This document shows positions 53,110 through 61,625 of a stretch of DNA of 64,000 bases, piece after piece (the first letter of the stretch is position 1; each line of letters starts with the position of its first letter). The stretch lies in assembly GCF_900184035.1 (NCBI RefSeq), contig NZ_FXWP01000004.1:124001-188000 (forward strand). The letters run 5' to 3'. This DNA comes from Kosakonia pseudosacchari (GTDB taxonomy: Bacteria > Pseudomonadota > Gammaproteobacteria > Enterobacterales > Enterobacteriaceae). The notes below the pieces were generated by a model. It made no database searches. It was not told the DNA's origin and saw only the letters and a program-made list of their open reading frames with translations. The position numbers were made by a program, and so were the translations under genes.

Positions 53110-56100
53110 ATGGAAAGGATTGTTAAACCTCATTCAGGGCAGCTAGCGCGGCAATTGTCGGCAATGTCGCAACCAGGCATGGCGCCCTATCACTCATCTG
53201 ATTTAACTAGCCTTCCGAATATAAAAACCACGCTTTCACGGCTTGCCTGCGCGGTCAGAGTCACCTTTCCGGTGTTAATGTTTTTTACCGGCATGCCAGC
53301 TGCTGTGGCCGTAAACATTACGCAAAATACACTTTACGATAAGCCAGTTAACGATATTAATGATGGGCTCACGTTCGCTCCGAATAGCGGCCTGGAAATA
53401 ACCGCTGGAGCCGGTACCGTCAATGTCACTAACAGCGCAGGTCCGTATGCAGTAGCGATGGGCAGCGCTTATTTATGGTTACATGGCGGCTCCCTTAATA
53501 GCGCAGGCGATCTGCTGTTGAAAGGCCAGTCAAACATTCAGATCGGCGGGGCACAAATCGGTGGTGCCCCCGTAACGACAAATGGCGAGGGCGGCACACT
53601 CACCTTTGGCAACCTTGCGACAGACACCGGTGCTGGTACGTCAACCGCTATTAATATTTATGATGCGCAGTCGGCAATCGTGGCTAACAGCATCAACCTG
53701 CAGTCTGAAACAAGCCAGTACGTCCAGACCGGCGGCACGACCACGGTGGCGCATGATATGTCAATTCTGCCCGGTGGTAGCGCGGCGAGTGGCGGGTTAT
53801 CGATCAGCGGTTCCGCGATTCTCAATGTGGGCGATAATCTCACCGCCAATCTCGCTGGCGGTGTCATGGGGTTGCATATTGCCGATGGCGCAACCGTGAA
53901 TGTTGGCGGCGATTTTACGCTCTCTAATGAGAGCACCCTTTATGACATCAATGCGGTGGCGAATAATGCATTAATTAGCAATGCGGACGTGCATGTTAAA
54001 GGCGATATGAACCTTAATGGTACTCATACCGGCGACACGGCGTTGCAAATACATGGCGGTTCTTCCGCGCACCACGTCGTTATTGGCGGGAATATCAATC
54101 TCAATGCCTCGGCTGCCGGGAATAATATGCAAACGGTACTCGGTAATAATGCCTGGGTGGATGTGGAAAATAACATTACGCTTAACAGTGTATCTGGCGC
54201 CAATAACACCCTTTATATTGGTAATGCGCTAACTAATGAGCAAAACCATGTTGATGCAACGCGCATTATTATGAGCGGGACGGGCGATAATAAGGTTATT
54301 TTTAATAATGCCTTCTCTACGCAATCGAATAATGATGGCTATGTTTTTAATATGCAAATATGGGGTGAGGGCAGTGTTGAATATCAGTCGGGTCATACTA
54401 CGCTGGGTCTGGAGTCTGATTATAGTGGTGATACGCTAATTAGCGGCGGTTTGGTCACGATTAACCATACGAAAGCGCTGGGATCAAATACGATAACAAT
54501 TAATACTGACGCCAATGACGCGAAGAAAGGGCTGGAAATTGCCGGAATGGATCACTACGCCTTCACTAATAAAATGATCGGCACAGGTATGACGACGGTT
54601 TCAGGCGATGTGATCATTTTTATTAATAAAAACACGTATGCCGGAACATGGAATATCACCGGGAAGGCAGCAACCAGCAGGGATTTATTATCCAGCGACA
54701 ATGCCTTTGGCACAGGGACGATTAATGTCGCTGCGAATGGGGAATTTACTGCGCAAACTGACGCTGCGTTCGAATTTAATAATCATCTAACCGGCACTGG
54801 CGACTTTATCGTCGATAATAATCATAACTCGTTTAATTTTACCGCTGATGTGGGGCGTGATTTTTCCGGCGATGTCTATCTCAGAAATAATGATTTTTCG
54901 CTGGATGGGTTCAATACCAGCGCACTCACTCAGGCCACACTGCATGTTGAAAACGGCAACACGACTACCGTCGGCCCGGGCACCCAGTCCATTGGTGGTC
55001 TGGCGTTCAACGGCGGCACAATGGTATTTGGCGATATCAATTCCCTGCCTTTAGTTGAGGCGAGCGGAAATGTGGATGTGTCCGGACGGGGCACTATTCA
55101 GATCAGCAACAGCAGCAGCTTGCAAAATATGTCGCACTCGCCGGATACCAGCAAACCGCTCATGCAACAGGATGAAGCGGGCATCGAATACCAGTTGCTG
55201 GAAAGCCAGCAAACCGTGGCCGGCGCTGGCGGTAATTTGCTGCTCGTCGATGAAAATGGCCAGCCTGTGTCCGCAGAAACGGAGCACGACGTGACGCAAA
55301 ATGGCCAGACCGTGGCGAAAGGGCACTATGACTACCGTCTTACCAGCGGGAGCAGCGCGGATGGTATGTATATCAATTACGGGCTGACAGAACTTGAACT
55401 GCTGGGTCAGGGCAATGATGCCCTGACATTGAGCGCTGAAGGTAACAGCGGTAACGCCGCCGATTTGAGCGCGAAAATCAGTGGAAGCGGTGACTTGAAC
55501 ATCAATACCGACACGACGGTTTCATTATCCAATCAGGATAACGACTACACCGGCGTAACGCGGATTATTGCCGGTGAGTTGCAGTTAGCTAACGATCAAA
55601 CCCTGGGCAACACCTCGTTGGTCGATATGGCTTCTGCAACGGTGCTGGATATTCATGGCTATCAGCAAACCCTGGGCGCGGTGGAGAGCCTGCAGGGATC
55701 GATAATCGATCTTGCTGGCGGCAGCCTGACGATGACCGACAGCAGTGAGATCGCCGGTGCGCTCACCGGCAGCGGCGCATTAAATTTCATTGGCGGGCAG
55801 ACGGCTATCTATGGTGAAAACACCACGCTCAGCGCCGATATCACCATAGAATCGGGCGCATCCGTTACCCTCGATAACACGCGGGGGCTGGGGACGTCGG
55901 GCATCGACACCAGCGGTTTTCTCAAATTTAACAGTACCTCCGGCCGGTTTGAAAACCCGCTCTCCAATAGTGGAATTGTTGTTCTGAACGACAGTGATAT
56001 CCAGTTTACCGCTGACAACAGCCATTTTGACGGTACGGTTGAGATTGGTGATGGCAGCCAGCTTACGGTTAATACGGGAGACCAACTGAGTTTCGCGTCG

Positions 56101-57942
56101 ATAATCGATGACGGAACGCTTCGGCTGGTGACTGACAGTGACTGGACCGTGCAAAACAGCGTGACCGGTTCCGGGGGGCTGGAAAAAGGCGGCTTCGGCC
56201 TGCTCACACTCTCGCAGGCTGCCGCGCTCTATACAGGAGAGACCCATATCCGAAGCGGCGGCTTGCAGTTCGGTTCACCCGAGGAGCCGTTCACGCTGGC
56301 GTCATCGCACGTCACTATCTATAAAAACGCGTCACTTATCGGCAACGGCGCGGTAGCAGGTGATGTGACTAACGCTGGCACCCTGTCTATCGGGAGCGGA
56401 ACGACGAACCGGGCTGCACGCGCGGTCGGTGATGTGCTTACCATTAACGGCAACCTGAATAACAGCGGCACGGTTCAGATAGGTGCGGCAAACAGCGGCA
56501 AAGTACCGGGTAATCAACTGGTGGTGAAGGGGGATTACCAGGGGAGCAACGGTTTGATTAATTTCAACACCGTTCTGGCGGATGACAACTCCGCAACGGA
56601 AACGCTGCGGGTGGAAGGCGATACCAGCGGTACGACTAAGGTCAGCGTTAACAATGTTGGCGGCACGGGCTTGCCTACGCTGAACGGGATCCAGCTCATC
56701 CATGTTAACGGACGTTCTGCCGGGCGATTTACCCAGCAGGGGCGAATTGTCGCGGGCGCGTATGACTATATGCTGATGCGTGGCAATGGGCAGGATTATG
56801 CGCACTGGTATTTAAGCAATCAGATGCCAGAAGACGTGCCGCCTGATCCGGAGGACCCTCAAGATCCACCGATTGACCCCGAAGATCCACCGGGCGACCC
56901 CGATCAGCCGCCGTCTGAGCAGCCTGATTTGACACCACCACACGTCACTAAGCCGGTTTACCGGCCGGAAGGGGGAACCTACACGGAAAATCTGGCGGCA
57001 GCCAACCGCATGTTTGCCTTCCGTTTGCAGGAGAGCGCTGGCGAAAACCCGGCCGATAACGCACCGCAGGGCGATACCGCAGAAAGCAGCATGTGGATGC
57101 ATCAGGCGGGAACGCGTCACCGCTCGCGCGACGACAGCGGACAATTGAAAACCGACTCGACTCAGTATGTGGTGATGCTGGGCGGCGATCTGGTGCAGTG
57201 GAGCGACAGCCGCCAGGGGCGCGGGCACGCGGGAGTCATGGCCGGGTACGGAAACCACCACAGCAAAACGCACTCGGGCATCAGCGGTTACGATGCTGAC
57301 GGTCAGGTAAATGGCTACACGGCTGGCGCATACGGCGCATGGTATGCCGACGGTGTAAATAAAACCGGGTTGTATGTAGGGAGTTGGGCGCAATACAGCT
57401 GGTTCACGAATTCAGTCAGCGGTGAGGAACTCTCTGCCGAGGCGTATCACGCCAAAGGTGTCAGTGCCTCCGTTGAAACCGCCTGGAACTGGAAAGCCGC
57501 TGCGTTTTCCGGCAGCGACGGTTCGCCGACAAGCTGGTACATTCAGCCGCAGGCGCAGGCTATCTGGATGGGCGTAGACGCGGAAGATCACCGCGAAGCA
57601 AACGGCACGCGCGTTAGCGACGATGGAAGTAACGCGCTACAAACGCGGCTTGGGATCCGCAGTTGGCTCAACAGGGATGGTGGCCGGGATAATGGCAACG
57701 GGCGGGCGTTAGCGCCGTTTATCGAAGCCAACTGGATCCACAATTCGCAGCGTTTCGCCACGCGTATGGACGGCGAAACCATCAGCCAGGCGGGTGCGGA
57801 GAATGTCGGCGAAGTGAAAATCGGCATGACTGGCAGGTTGAACACGCAACTGCATCTGTGGGGCAACATCGGCTATCAACGCGGCGGCAAAGGCTATAGC
57901 AGTACGCAAGCGACGTTTGGCGTTCGTTATGAATTCAAATAG
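53110..57942 (+). CDS. Large type V autotransporter adhesin
   Basis: A 1610-residue classical autotransporter. The N-terminus has about 48 polar residues before the hydrophobic signal segment VTFPVLMFFTGMPAAVAVN (near 50-68), longer than a normal signal peptide. The passenger (about 70-1235) is Gly/Asn/Thr-rich, beta-helix-like, with repeated strand motifs such as SGGLVTINHTKALG and IRSGGLQFG typical of autotransporter-associated strands. A proline/aspartate linker (about 1239-1275) precedes the beta-barrel domain (about 1325-1610). The chain ends YEFK, so a lysine follows the usual terminal aromatic. Several AIDA/pertactin-like families fit; the target is unknown. Confidence 0.9.
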   Translation: MERIVKPHSGQLARQLSAMSQPGMAPYHSSDLTSLPNIKTTLSRLACAVRVTFPVLMFFTGMPAAVAVNITQNTLYDKPVNDINDGLTFAPNSGLEITAGAGTVNVTNSAGPYAVAMGSAYLWLHGGSLNSAGDLLLKGQSNIQIGGAQIGGAPVTTNGEGGTLTFGNLATDTGAGTSTAINIYDAQSAIVANSINLQSETSQYVQTGGTTTVAHDMSILPGGSAASGGLSISGSAILNVGDNLTANLAGGVMGLHIADGATVNVGGDFTLSNESTLYDINAVANNALISNADVHVKGDMNLNGTHTGDTALQIHGGSSAHHVVIGGNINLNASAAGNNMQTVLGNNAWVDVENNITLNSVSGANNTLYIGNALTNEQNHVDATRIIMSGTGDNKVIFNNAFSTQSNNDGYVFNMQIWGEGSVEYQSGHTTLGLESDYSGDTLISGGLVTINHTKALGSNTITINTDANDAKKGLEIAGMDHYAFTNKMIGTGMTTVSGDVIIFINKNTYAGTWNITGKAATSRDLLSSDNAFGTGTINVAANGEFTAQTDAAFEFNNHLTGTGDFIVDNNHNSFNFTADVGRDFSGDVYLRNNDFSLDGFNTSALTQATLHVENGNTTTVGPGTQSIGGLAFNGGTMVFGDINSLPLVEASGNVDVSGRGTIQISNSSSLQNMSHSPDTSKPLMQQDEAGIEYQLLESQQTVAGAGGNLLLVDENGQPVSAETEHDVTQNGQTVAKGHYDYRLTSGSSADGMYINYGLTELELLGQGNDALTLSAEGNSGNAADLSAKISGSGDLNINTDTTVSLSNQDNDYTGVTRIIAGELQLANDQTLGNTSLVDMASATVLDIHGYQQTLGAVESLQGSIIDLAGGSLTMTDSSEIAGALTGSGALNFIGGQTAIYGENTTLSADITIESGASVTLDNTRGLGTSGIDTSGFLKFNSTSGRFENPLSNSGIVVLNDSDIQFTADNSHFDGTVEIGDGSQLTVNTGDQLSFASIIDDGTLRLVTDSDWTVQNSVTGSGGLEKGGFGLLTLSQAAALYTGETHIRSGGLQFGSPEEPFTLASSHVTIYKNASLIGNGAVAGDVTNAGTLSIGSGTTNRAARAVGDVLTINGNLNNSGTVQIGAANSGKVPGNQLVVKGDYQGSNGLINFNTVLADDNSATETLRVEGDTSGTTKVSVNNVGGTGLPTLNGIQLIHVNGRSAGRFTQQGRIVAGAYDYMLMRGNGQDYAHWYLSNQMPEDVPPDPEDPQDPPIDPEDPPGDPDQPPSEQPDLTPPHVTKPVYRPEGGTYTENLAAANRMFAFRLQESAGENPADNAPQGDTAESSMWMHQAGTRHRSRDDSGQLKTDSTQYVVMLGGDLVQWSDSRQGRGHAGVMAGYGNHHSKTHSGISGYDADGQVNGYTAGAYGAWYADGVNKTGLYVGSWAQYSWFTNSVSGEELSAEAYHAKGVSASVETAWNWKAAAFSGSDGSPTSWYIQPQAQAIWMGVDAEDHREANGTRVSDDGSNALQTRLGIRSWLNRDGGRDNGNGRALAPFIEANWIHNSQRFATRMDGETISQAGAENVGEVKIGMTGRLNTQLHLWGNIGYQRGGKGYSSTQATFGVRYEFK

Positions 57943-57970
57943 TTGCCCGTACACTTTACTTTGCAGGGGT

Positions 57971-58023
57971 TGCGCGCGCGGCGCTTTTGCCGGAAGGCTG
58001 GTTTACAATACCCGGCGCGCGCA
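57971..58023. repeat. GC-rich inverted repeat after the autotransporter
   Basis: TGCGCGCG at 57971-57978 and CGCGCGCA at 58016-58023 are perfect 8-base arms 37 bases apart. It may form the 3' end of the autotransporter message. There is no T run. Confidence 0.4.
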
Positions 58024-58068
58024 TTCTCCTGAGAGGGGTTACGAAACCGCTAACCGCAACGTATTGAT

Positions 58069-58150
58069 TTTTAAATGACTCGGGGTGACCTTCTTTGTGA
58101 AGGCTGAGAAAAACCCGTATTACCTGATCTTGATAATGCCAGCATAGTGG
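58069..58150 (+). promoter_or_regulatory. TPP-riboswitch-like copy A (truncated)
   Basis: Over 81 aligned bases this differs from the thiM riboswitch at 61493-61573 by seven substitutions by my count. CTGAGA and ACCTGAT of the aptamer are intact, but the 3' strand of stem P1 (AGTC in the thiM copy) is missing and one pair of stem P5 is broken. No thi gene follows; the next frame is an integrase remnant. It is probably a non-functional or altered copy. Confidence 0.8.
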
Positions 58151-58234
58151 GGCCGAAATTCGGCTTCCTTCTCATGAAATTGACTCTCTTTTTGTTAGTG
58201 CGTAATGCACTTGAGGTACAAAAAGGGCGCAATC

Positions 58235-58655
58235 ATGGGGTACAGAAATCTTCCATACACATTTCAGCGAAACGGCAACTACTCTCTGCAAATCCGGCTT
58301 TCAAACGGCAGGATGTATAAAAATCACGACTCACGGATAGCTTCCGTGAAGCATCTGCTTTGATGATTGGCGTTACGCCACACATTCCTTTTGTTAAATC
58401 ATTAGCTACACCGCTCTCGATGTTCGATGCGTTTATTTCAAACCTGATTGTGTCAGAACGGAGGGCTGTGAAAGTTTTGCCGCTACCTCATCAGCCGATT
58501 GATGAACCCGCTGCTAACGTTGAGCCGGCAGCACCAGTCGAGCCGGAAAAGGTGTTAACCCTTTCTGATGCCTGGGCTATGTACAAAGACGAAAAAGGGC
58601 GTAACTGGACGAAATCGATCTCAATGGCGAATGAGCGTTATAGGGAAGTATTGCC
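58235..58655 (+). pseudogene. Tyrosine integrase remnant, N-terminal part
   Basis: The frame from ATG 58235 reads MGYRNLPYTFQRNGNYSLQI and breaks near 58324. One frame over it continues SRLTDSFREASALMIG, like the integrase N-terminus (SLRTDSFREA), and then LTLSDAWAMYKDEKGRNWTK, a core-binding-domain helix. The catalytic C-terminal domain with its R-H-R-Y residues is absent: the sequence switches to a chemoreceptor tail near 58655. It lies just after TPP copy A, the usual place of an integrase beside its attachment site. Confidence 0.7.
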
Positions 58656-58660
58656 AACTC

Positions 58661-59018
58661 GCCAGCGAAGTCCGCAATCTGGCGCAGCGCTCGTCGGTTG
58701 CTGCGAAAGAGATTAAAGAGTTGATTGAGCAGTCCGGCTCAGGTTCAACCTGGCAGCGAAAGGGTGGAGCGAGCGGGCGAAAGCATGAAGCGCATTATCG
58801 CTTCCGCTAAACAGGTGTCCGAACTGATGTCGGAGATTGAGTTCTCCACCAATGAGCAAAGCCGCGGTATTGAGCAGATCAATATTGCTGTCGCGCAAAT
58901 GGATTCCGTTACCCGGCAGAACGCCGCACTCGTTGAGGAAGCCTCTGCCGCTGCACATTCGCTGAAAGAGCAGTCGCAATGACTTAAACAGGCTGTGGCT
59001 GTCTTCAAACTTAACTAA
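58661..59018 (+). pseudogene. Methyl-accepting chemotaxis protein, broken C-terminal tail
   Basis: ASEVRNLAQRSSVAAKEIKE (from 58661) is the chemoreceptor signalling tip. After a frameshift near 58740 the reading continues SERVERAGESMKRIIASAKQ, EQSRGIEQINIAVAQMD and VTRQNAALVEEASAAA. An in-frame TGA at 58980-58982 interrupts the last part, LKQAVAVFKLN. The N-terminal sensor, membrane and HAMP parts are missing. It cannot give a working receptor. Confidence 0.85.
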
Positions 59019-59032
59019 TGACAAACGGTGAC

Positions 59033-59060
59033 AGGCAGGCTTCGGCCTGCCTTTCTTTTT
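59033..59060 (+). terminator. Terminator of the chemoreceptor remnant
   Basis: GGCAGGC-TTCG-GCCTGCC (7 bp, tetraloop) followed by TTTCTTTTT, just after the MCP stop. It still looks functional. Confidence 0.85.
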
Positions 59061-59259
59061 ATGGTCGCGTTATCTTTGAGGGTGATTTTGCGCTCCGGTT
59101 CCAGCAACGCGAGGCGCTGAAAGGAAGCGGAGGTTGGTTAGGTTGGGCTGGGTTAAGCAAAAATCAGACTGCAGGAAAAAAGTGCGAAACAATCAAAATT
59201 AGGAGTTTTCCTATGCTTTGATAAGCAGTAGACTATCCTTTTACCTATCACATAACAAA

Positions 59260-59352
59260 ATGAAATATACGATTCCAGCCAAGTTGTTCTTCGGTGTTTT
59301 AGCAGTGACTTTTGTTTGTTTAACATACTTGTTGATTAATGTGGTGATTTAA
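59260..59352 (+). CDS. Possible 30-residue hydrophobic peptide
   Basis: ATG at 59260 to TAA at 59350-59352 gives MKYTIPAKLFFGVLAVTFVC then LTYLLINVVI: a short basic start and one transmembrane helix. It ends two bases before the next ATG. It lacks a good Shine-Dalgarno sequence, so expression is uncertain. I recognise no family. Confidence 0.45.
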   Translation: MKYTIPAKLFFGVLAVTFVCLTYLLINVVI

Positions 59353-59354
59353 AA

Positions 59355-60026
59355 ATGAAAAATGAAACGACAGAGATAGATTTACTGGAGTTGCTTTTCT
59401 TTATAAAAAAGAAAAGTAAAAGCATCATTTTCTCAATGGCGGTAGCGCTGATTTTAGCAATTGTTTTTTTGTGGGTGGAAAAAGATGAAGTAAATATAAA
59501 CTATGAAGTAAAAATAAACAGTGATGCTCCCAGTATGATTATTAATTGTGATACTGATTTTGATTGCAAATCGAATTTCATTGAATCTATTATCAAAGGC
59601 AATAGTGACGAATTTACTATTCAGTCAAATGAAAGAACAAAAGTAATTAATCTCACCTGGAGAGGCAAGACTTCAGAAAAACCGATCGCTGATGCTGCAA
59701 TTAAAACGATATATCAAAAAATCAGCGCCTGGTATACTCAGGATTATCAAGCGTATAAAAGAATAATTGATGATAATAAAAACAACGAGATGAATGGTAC
59801 TGAACTATATACAAAAATAGCCTTTATTACAAAGCTGGACTATTCGAAGGAAAAGGATTTTATATTTATCAGTAAAGGTGATGTCAGTAATAAATATAAA
59901 AAAGGTATATTCATTGTATTAGCGTTAATGATAGGGTTTATTTTATCGACTTCTTATCATTTAACGAAAAGAAGCATTGTTGAATATAATAAAAAGAAAA
60001 TATTCAAAAAAACGCAAATTAACTAA
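59355..60026 (+). CDS. Wzz-like chain-length-determinant-type membrane protein
   Basis: A 223-residue protein. It opens with a cytoplasmic TEIDLLELLFFIKKKSKS and a helix IIFSMAVALILAIVFLWV (residues 24-41), followed by a periplasmic region of about 140 residues and a second helix GIFIVLALMIGFILSTSY (about 189-206) with a lysine-rich tail. This two-helix plan and the (D/E)-ID-L start match the Wzz/polysaccharide co-polymerase N-terminal domain; the periplasmic part is shorter than in true Wzz. The gene is very AT-rich, a sign of transfer. No glycan genes are nearby. Confidence 0.7.
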   Translation: MKNETTEIDLLELLFFIKKKSKSIIFSMAVALILAIVFLWVEKDEVNINYEVKINSDAPSMIINCDTDFDCKSNFIESIIKGNSDEFTIQSNERTKVINLTWRGKTSEKPIADAAIKTIYQKISAWYTQDYQAYKRIIDDNKNNEMNGTELYTKIAFITKLDYSKEKDFIFISKGDVSNKYKKGIFIVLALMIGFILSTSYHLTKRSIVEYNKKKIFKKTQIN

Positions 60027-60058
60027 AAAAGCAATACCAGTGTATAAATAAAGTATAA

Positions 60059-60115
60059 GCCCGCCGAGTGAATTACCCAGAAGACGGGGGTTCACTCGAG
60101 AGTTGCGGGCTTTTT
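60059..60115 (+). terminator. Terminator of the Wzz-like gene
   Basis: Outer arms GCCCGC / GCGGGC and inner arms CGAGTGAA / TTCACTCG form a long stem ending in five T residues, 33 bases after the gene. Confidence 0.85.
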
Positions 60116-60211
60116 ACAGTAGTAAATGAAAACAGGATCAACCAGATTGGGGTTATACAGCATCCATTTTATTAGCAGAGTAATTAATTAAAAAATTTAA
60201 CTGATTCATCT

Positions 60212-60430
60212 TTAATTCACATAATTGATAACCGGGAACATCAGGATAGATCTATAAAAATCCGTTTCGGATATTGTATTGACACTGACCCCATAACCGT
60301 ATTCTTTTCCTGCCCATATTTCTTTTATCAACCACGGTTCGCTACATACTGCGAGAGCCCCGTCTGCCTGGCTGGGGCAGAGCAGGTAAGCAGAATAGAG
60401 ATGGACTCCTGAGACGACGGAAACGTTGAA
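60212..60430 (-). pseudogene. Coding remnant, unrecognised
   Basis: An open stretch of 72 codons without a start, ended by TAA at 60212-60214. It reads in part ADGALAVCSEPWLIKEIWAG and KEYGYGVSVNTISETDFYRS, which has protein-like composition with two cysteines. It looks like the C-terminus of a lost periplasmic or lipoprotein-type gene. No family assigned. Confidence 0.4.
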
Positions 60431-60441
60431 TCAGATTCAAC

Positions 60442-60525
60442 TGATTCGGGGTGCCCTTCCTTGTTAAGACTGAGAAATACCTGTATTACCCGATCTGTAA
60501 GATACCCACGTCAGTAACGACGGGA
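60442..60525 (+). promoter_or_regulatory. TPP-riboswitch-like copy B (degenerate)
   Basis: GATTCGGGGTGCCCTTCC, then ACTGAGAAATACC, TATTACCCGATCT, keeps the order of TPP aptamer blocks but has lost stem P3 and most of the P4/P5 arm. CTCCTGAGA 36 bases upstream also occurs before copy A and, less well, before copy C. No plus-strand gene follows. Confidence 0.6.
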
Positions 60526-60562
60526 TTTTCCGCCGTTGTATACCCGAATAATTTTCAAAAAT

Positions 60563-60597
60563 AAAAAAAGCCCCACCTTTTTAGGTTCGGAGCCAGA
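60563..60597 (-). terminator. Terminator of the frameshifted gene
   Basis: On the minus strand GCTCCGAACC / GGTGGGGC (with a small bulge and one G-T pair) is followed by seven T residues, just after the stop at 60608. Confidence 0.6.
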
Positions 60598-60607
60598 TCT
60601 GGCGCGC

Positions 60608-61115
60608 TTAAATTTCCCGTAGGCTGTACGTTAAAAAGTAGCGGCCTGCGTGCTGTTCAATGCTGTATACCCTGCTGCTGTAATCGATCCGAACCGTGGC
60701 ACCGTCAACGGCGATCGCCGATAGGGAGCCGCTGCCAGTCAGAAATGAAAAGTCGCCGTAAAGCTGCTGCACGCTAGCTCCATCGGCATTGCGTAGGTAA
60801 TACCGGTGTACGGTCGGGGCGGTGGCTCCGCCTTCGCTGTTCTGCGTGGTGTAGCCATGTGCCCGGGGCGATAAGGCGCACGCTCTGAAGCGTGTCGCCT
60901 GCTCGCGGATCTGGCTGATAACTCAGCCAGGCGAAGATGACCAGCAACACAGTTAACAGCCAATGGGCCGCATTAATGCGCACCTTCTGATAAAACCATA
61001 AATAAGTTTGCGGCAGTGCGGCGTTACGTCCGTAGCCGTGACTGCGTGCTTCTCTCATATTGTTTTGTAGGATCTGCCGTCTACTTATAGGGCCGATGCC
61101 TGGCGGTGATGCCAT
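60608..61115 (-). pseudogene. Frameshifted single-helix membrane protein
   Basis: The 5' part starts MASPPGIGPISRRQILQNNM (an internal ATG at 61058 is also possible) and has one helix, INAAHWLLTVLLVIFAWLSY. The frame is lost near 60862-60869, at CCCGGGGC. In another frame the protein resumes AHGYTTQNSEGGATAPTVHR and ends at TAA 60608-60610 with RYFLTYSLREI. The total length of 508 bases confirms a net shift of one. It looks like a membrane-anchored periplasmic protein; no family assigned. Confidence 0.65.
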
Positions 61116-61438
61116 CTTCCTTCTCCTTTTCTCTTTGAATGTTATGGTCGTTATGGGGCGGCAACTGATTGATAAGCAAGCATTAAAAAAACGTTCTTTA
61201 CGGCGTAGAGAAAGATACCTGTGATTTTAGTAACCATAAAAATCAACGAGTCAGACTGCCTGAAGGTATCGATGTTGTGTTCATGACCGTTATGAAATCA
61301 TTAAATTTTCATGGCTTGCACCTGCTTGTTGAAAAGCCGATTAGCCGGTGAAACCGTCGTAATATGGTCGCGCCCGTGTGGGTTGTGATGAGGGGCAGAT
61401 GCCATTTTTAAAAGGGTTGTGTCTTTGTCTTCCCGCTG
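61116..61438. other. Gap at the right side of the island
   Basis: About 320 bp between the frameshifted gene and the thiM leader. Only very short frames occur. No tRNA, IS or terminator is evident. Confidence 0.5.
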
Positions 61439-61456
61439 GCATGCTCCTGAACAGGG

Positions 61457-61474
61457 ATTAATGAGAGCATTAAT
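61457..61474. repeat. Inverted repeat in the thiM promoter region
   Basis: ATTAATG-AGAG-CATTAAT, perfect 7-base arms, just before a TATAGT (61479-61484) that may be the thiM -10. Its role is unknown. Confidence 0.4.
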
Positions 61475-61500
61475 CGCATATAGTTGAATTTGTTTTAAAT

Positions 61501-61578
61501 GACTCGGGGTGCCCTTCTTTGTGAAGGCTGAGAAATACCCGTACCACCTGATCTGGATAATGCCAGCGTAGGGAAGTC
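61501..61578 (+). promoter_or_regulatory. TPP riboswitch of thiMD (copy C, intact aptamer)
   Basis: A full THI-box aptamer: GACT / AGTC close P1; CGGGGTGCCC, CTTC / GAAG (P3), CTGAGA, ATACCCG, ACCTGATCTGG and CCAGCGTAGGGA follow the conserved order. It is the functional leader of thiM. Confidence 0.95.
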
Positions 61579-61583
61579 AGATG

Positions 61584-61616
61584 CCTGCCCGGCATCCCTT
61601 CTTCACGCCGGGCAGG
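61584..61616 (+). promoter_or_regulatory. Riboswitch expression platform sequestering the SD
   Basis: CCTGCCCGGC (61584-61593) pairs perfectly with GCCGGGCAGG (61607-61616). The right arm includes the AGG of the thiM ribosome site AGGAG at 61614-61618. This predicts translational shut-off when TPP is bound, as known for E. coli thiM. Confidence 0.8.
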
Positions 61617-61625
61617 AGCGAAACC

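Noticed and set aside
58568-58810. An apparently intact 80-residue gene spanning the integrase/chemoreceptor junction
   Set aside because: The frame only happens to join two unrelated remnants. Its ends are out-of-frame readings of the integrase and chemoreceptor sequences.
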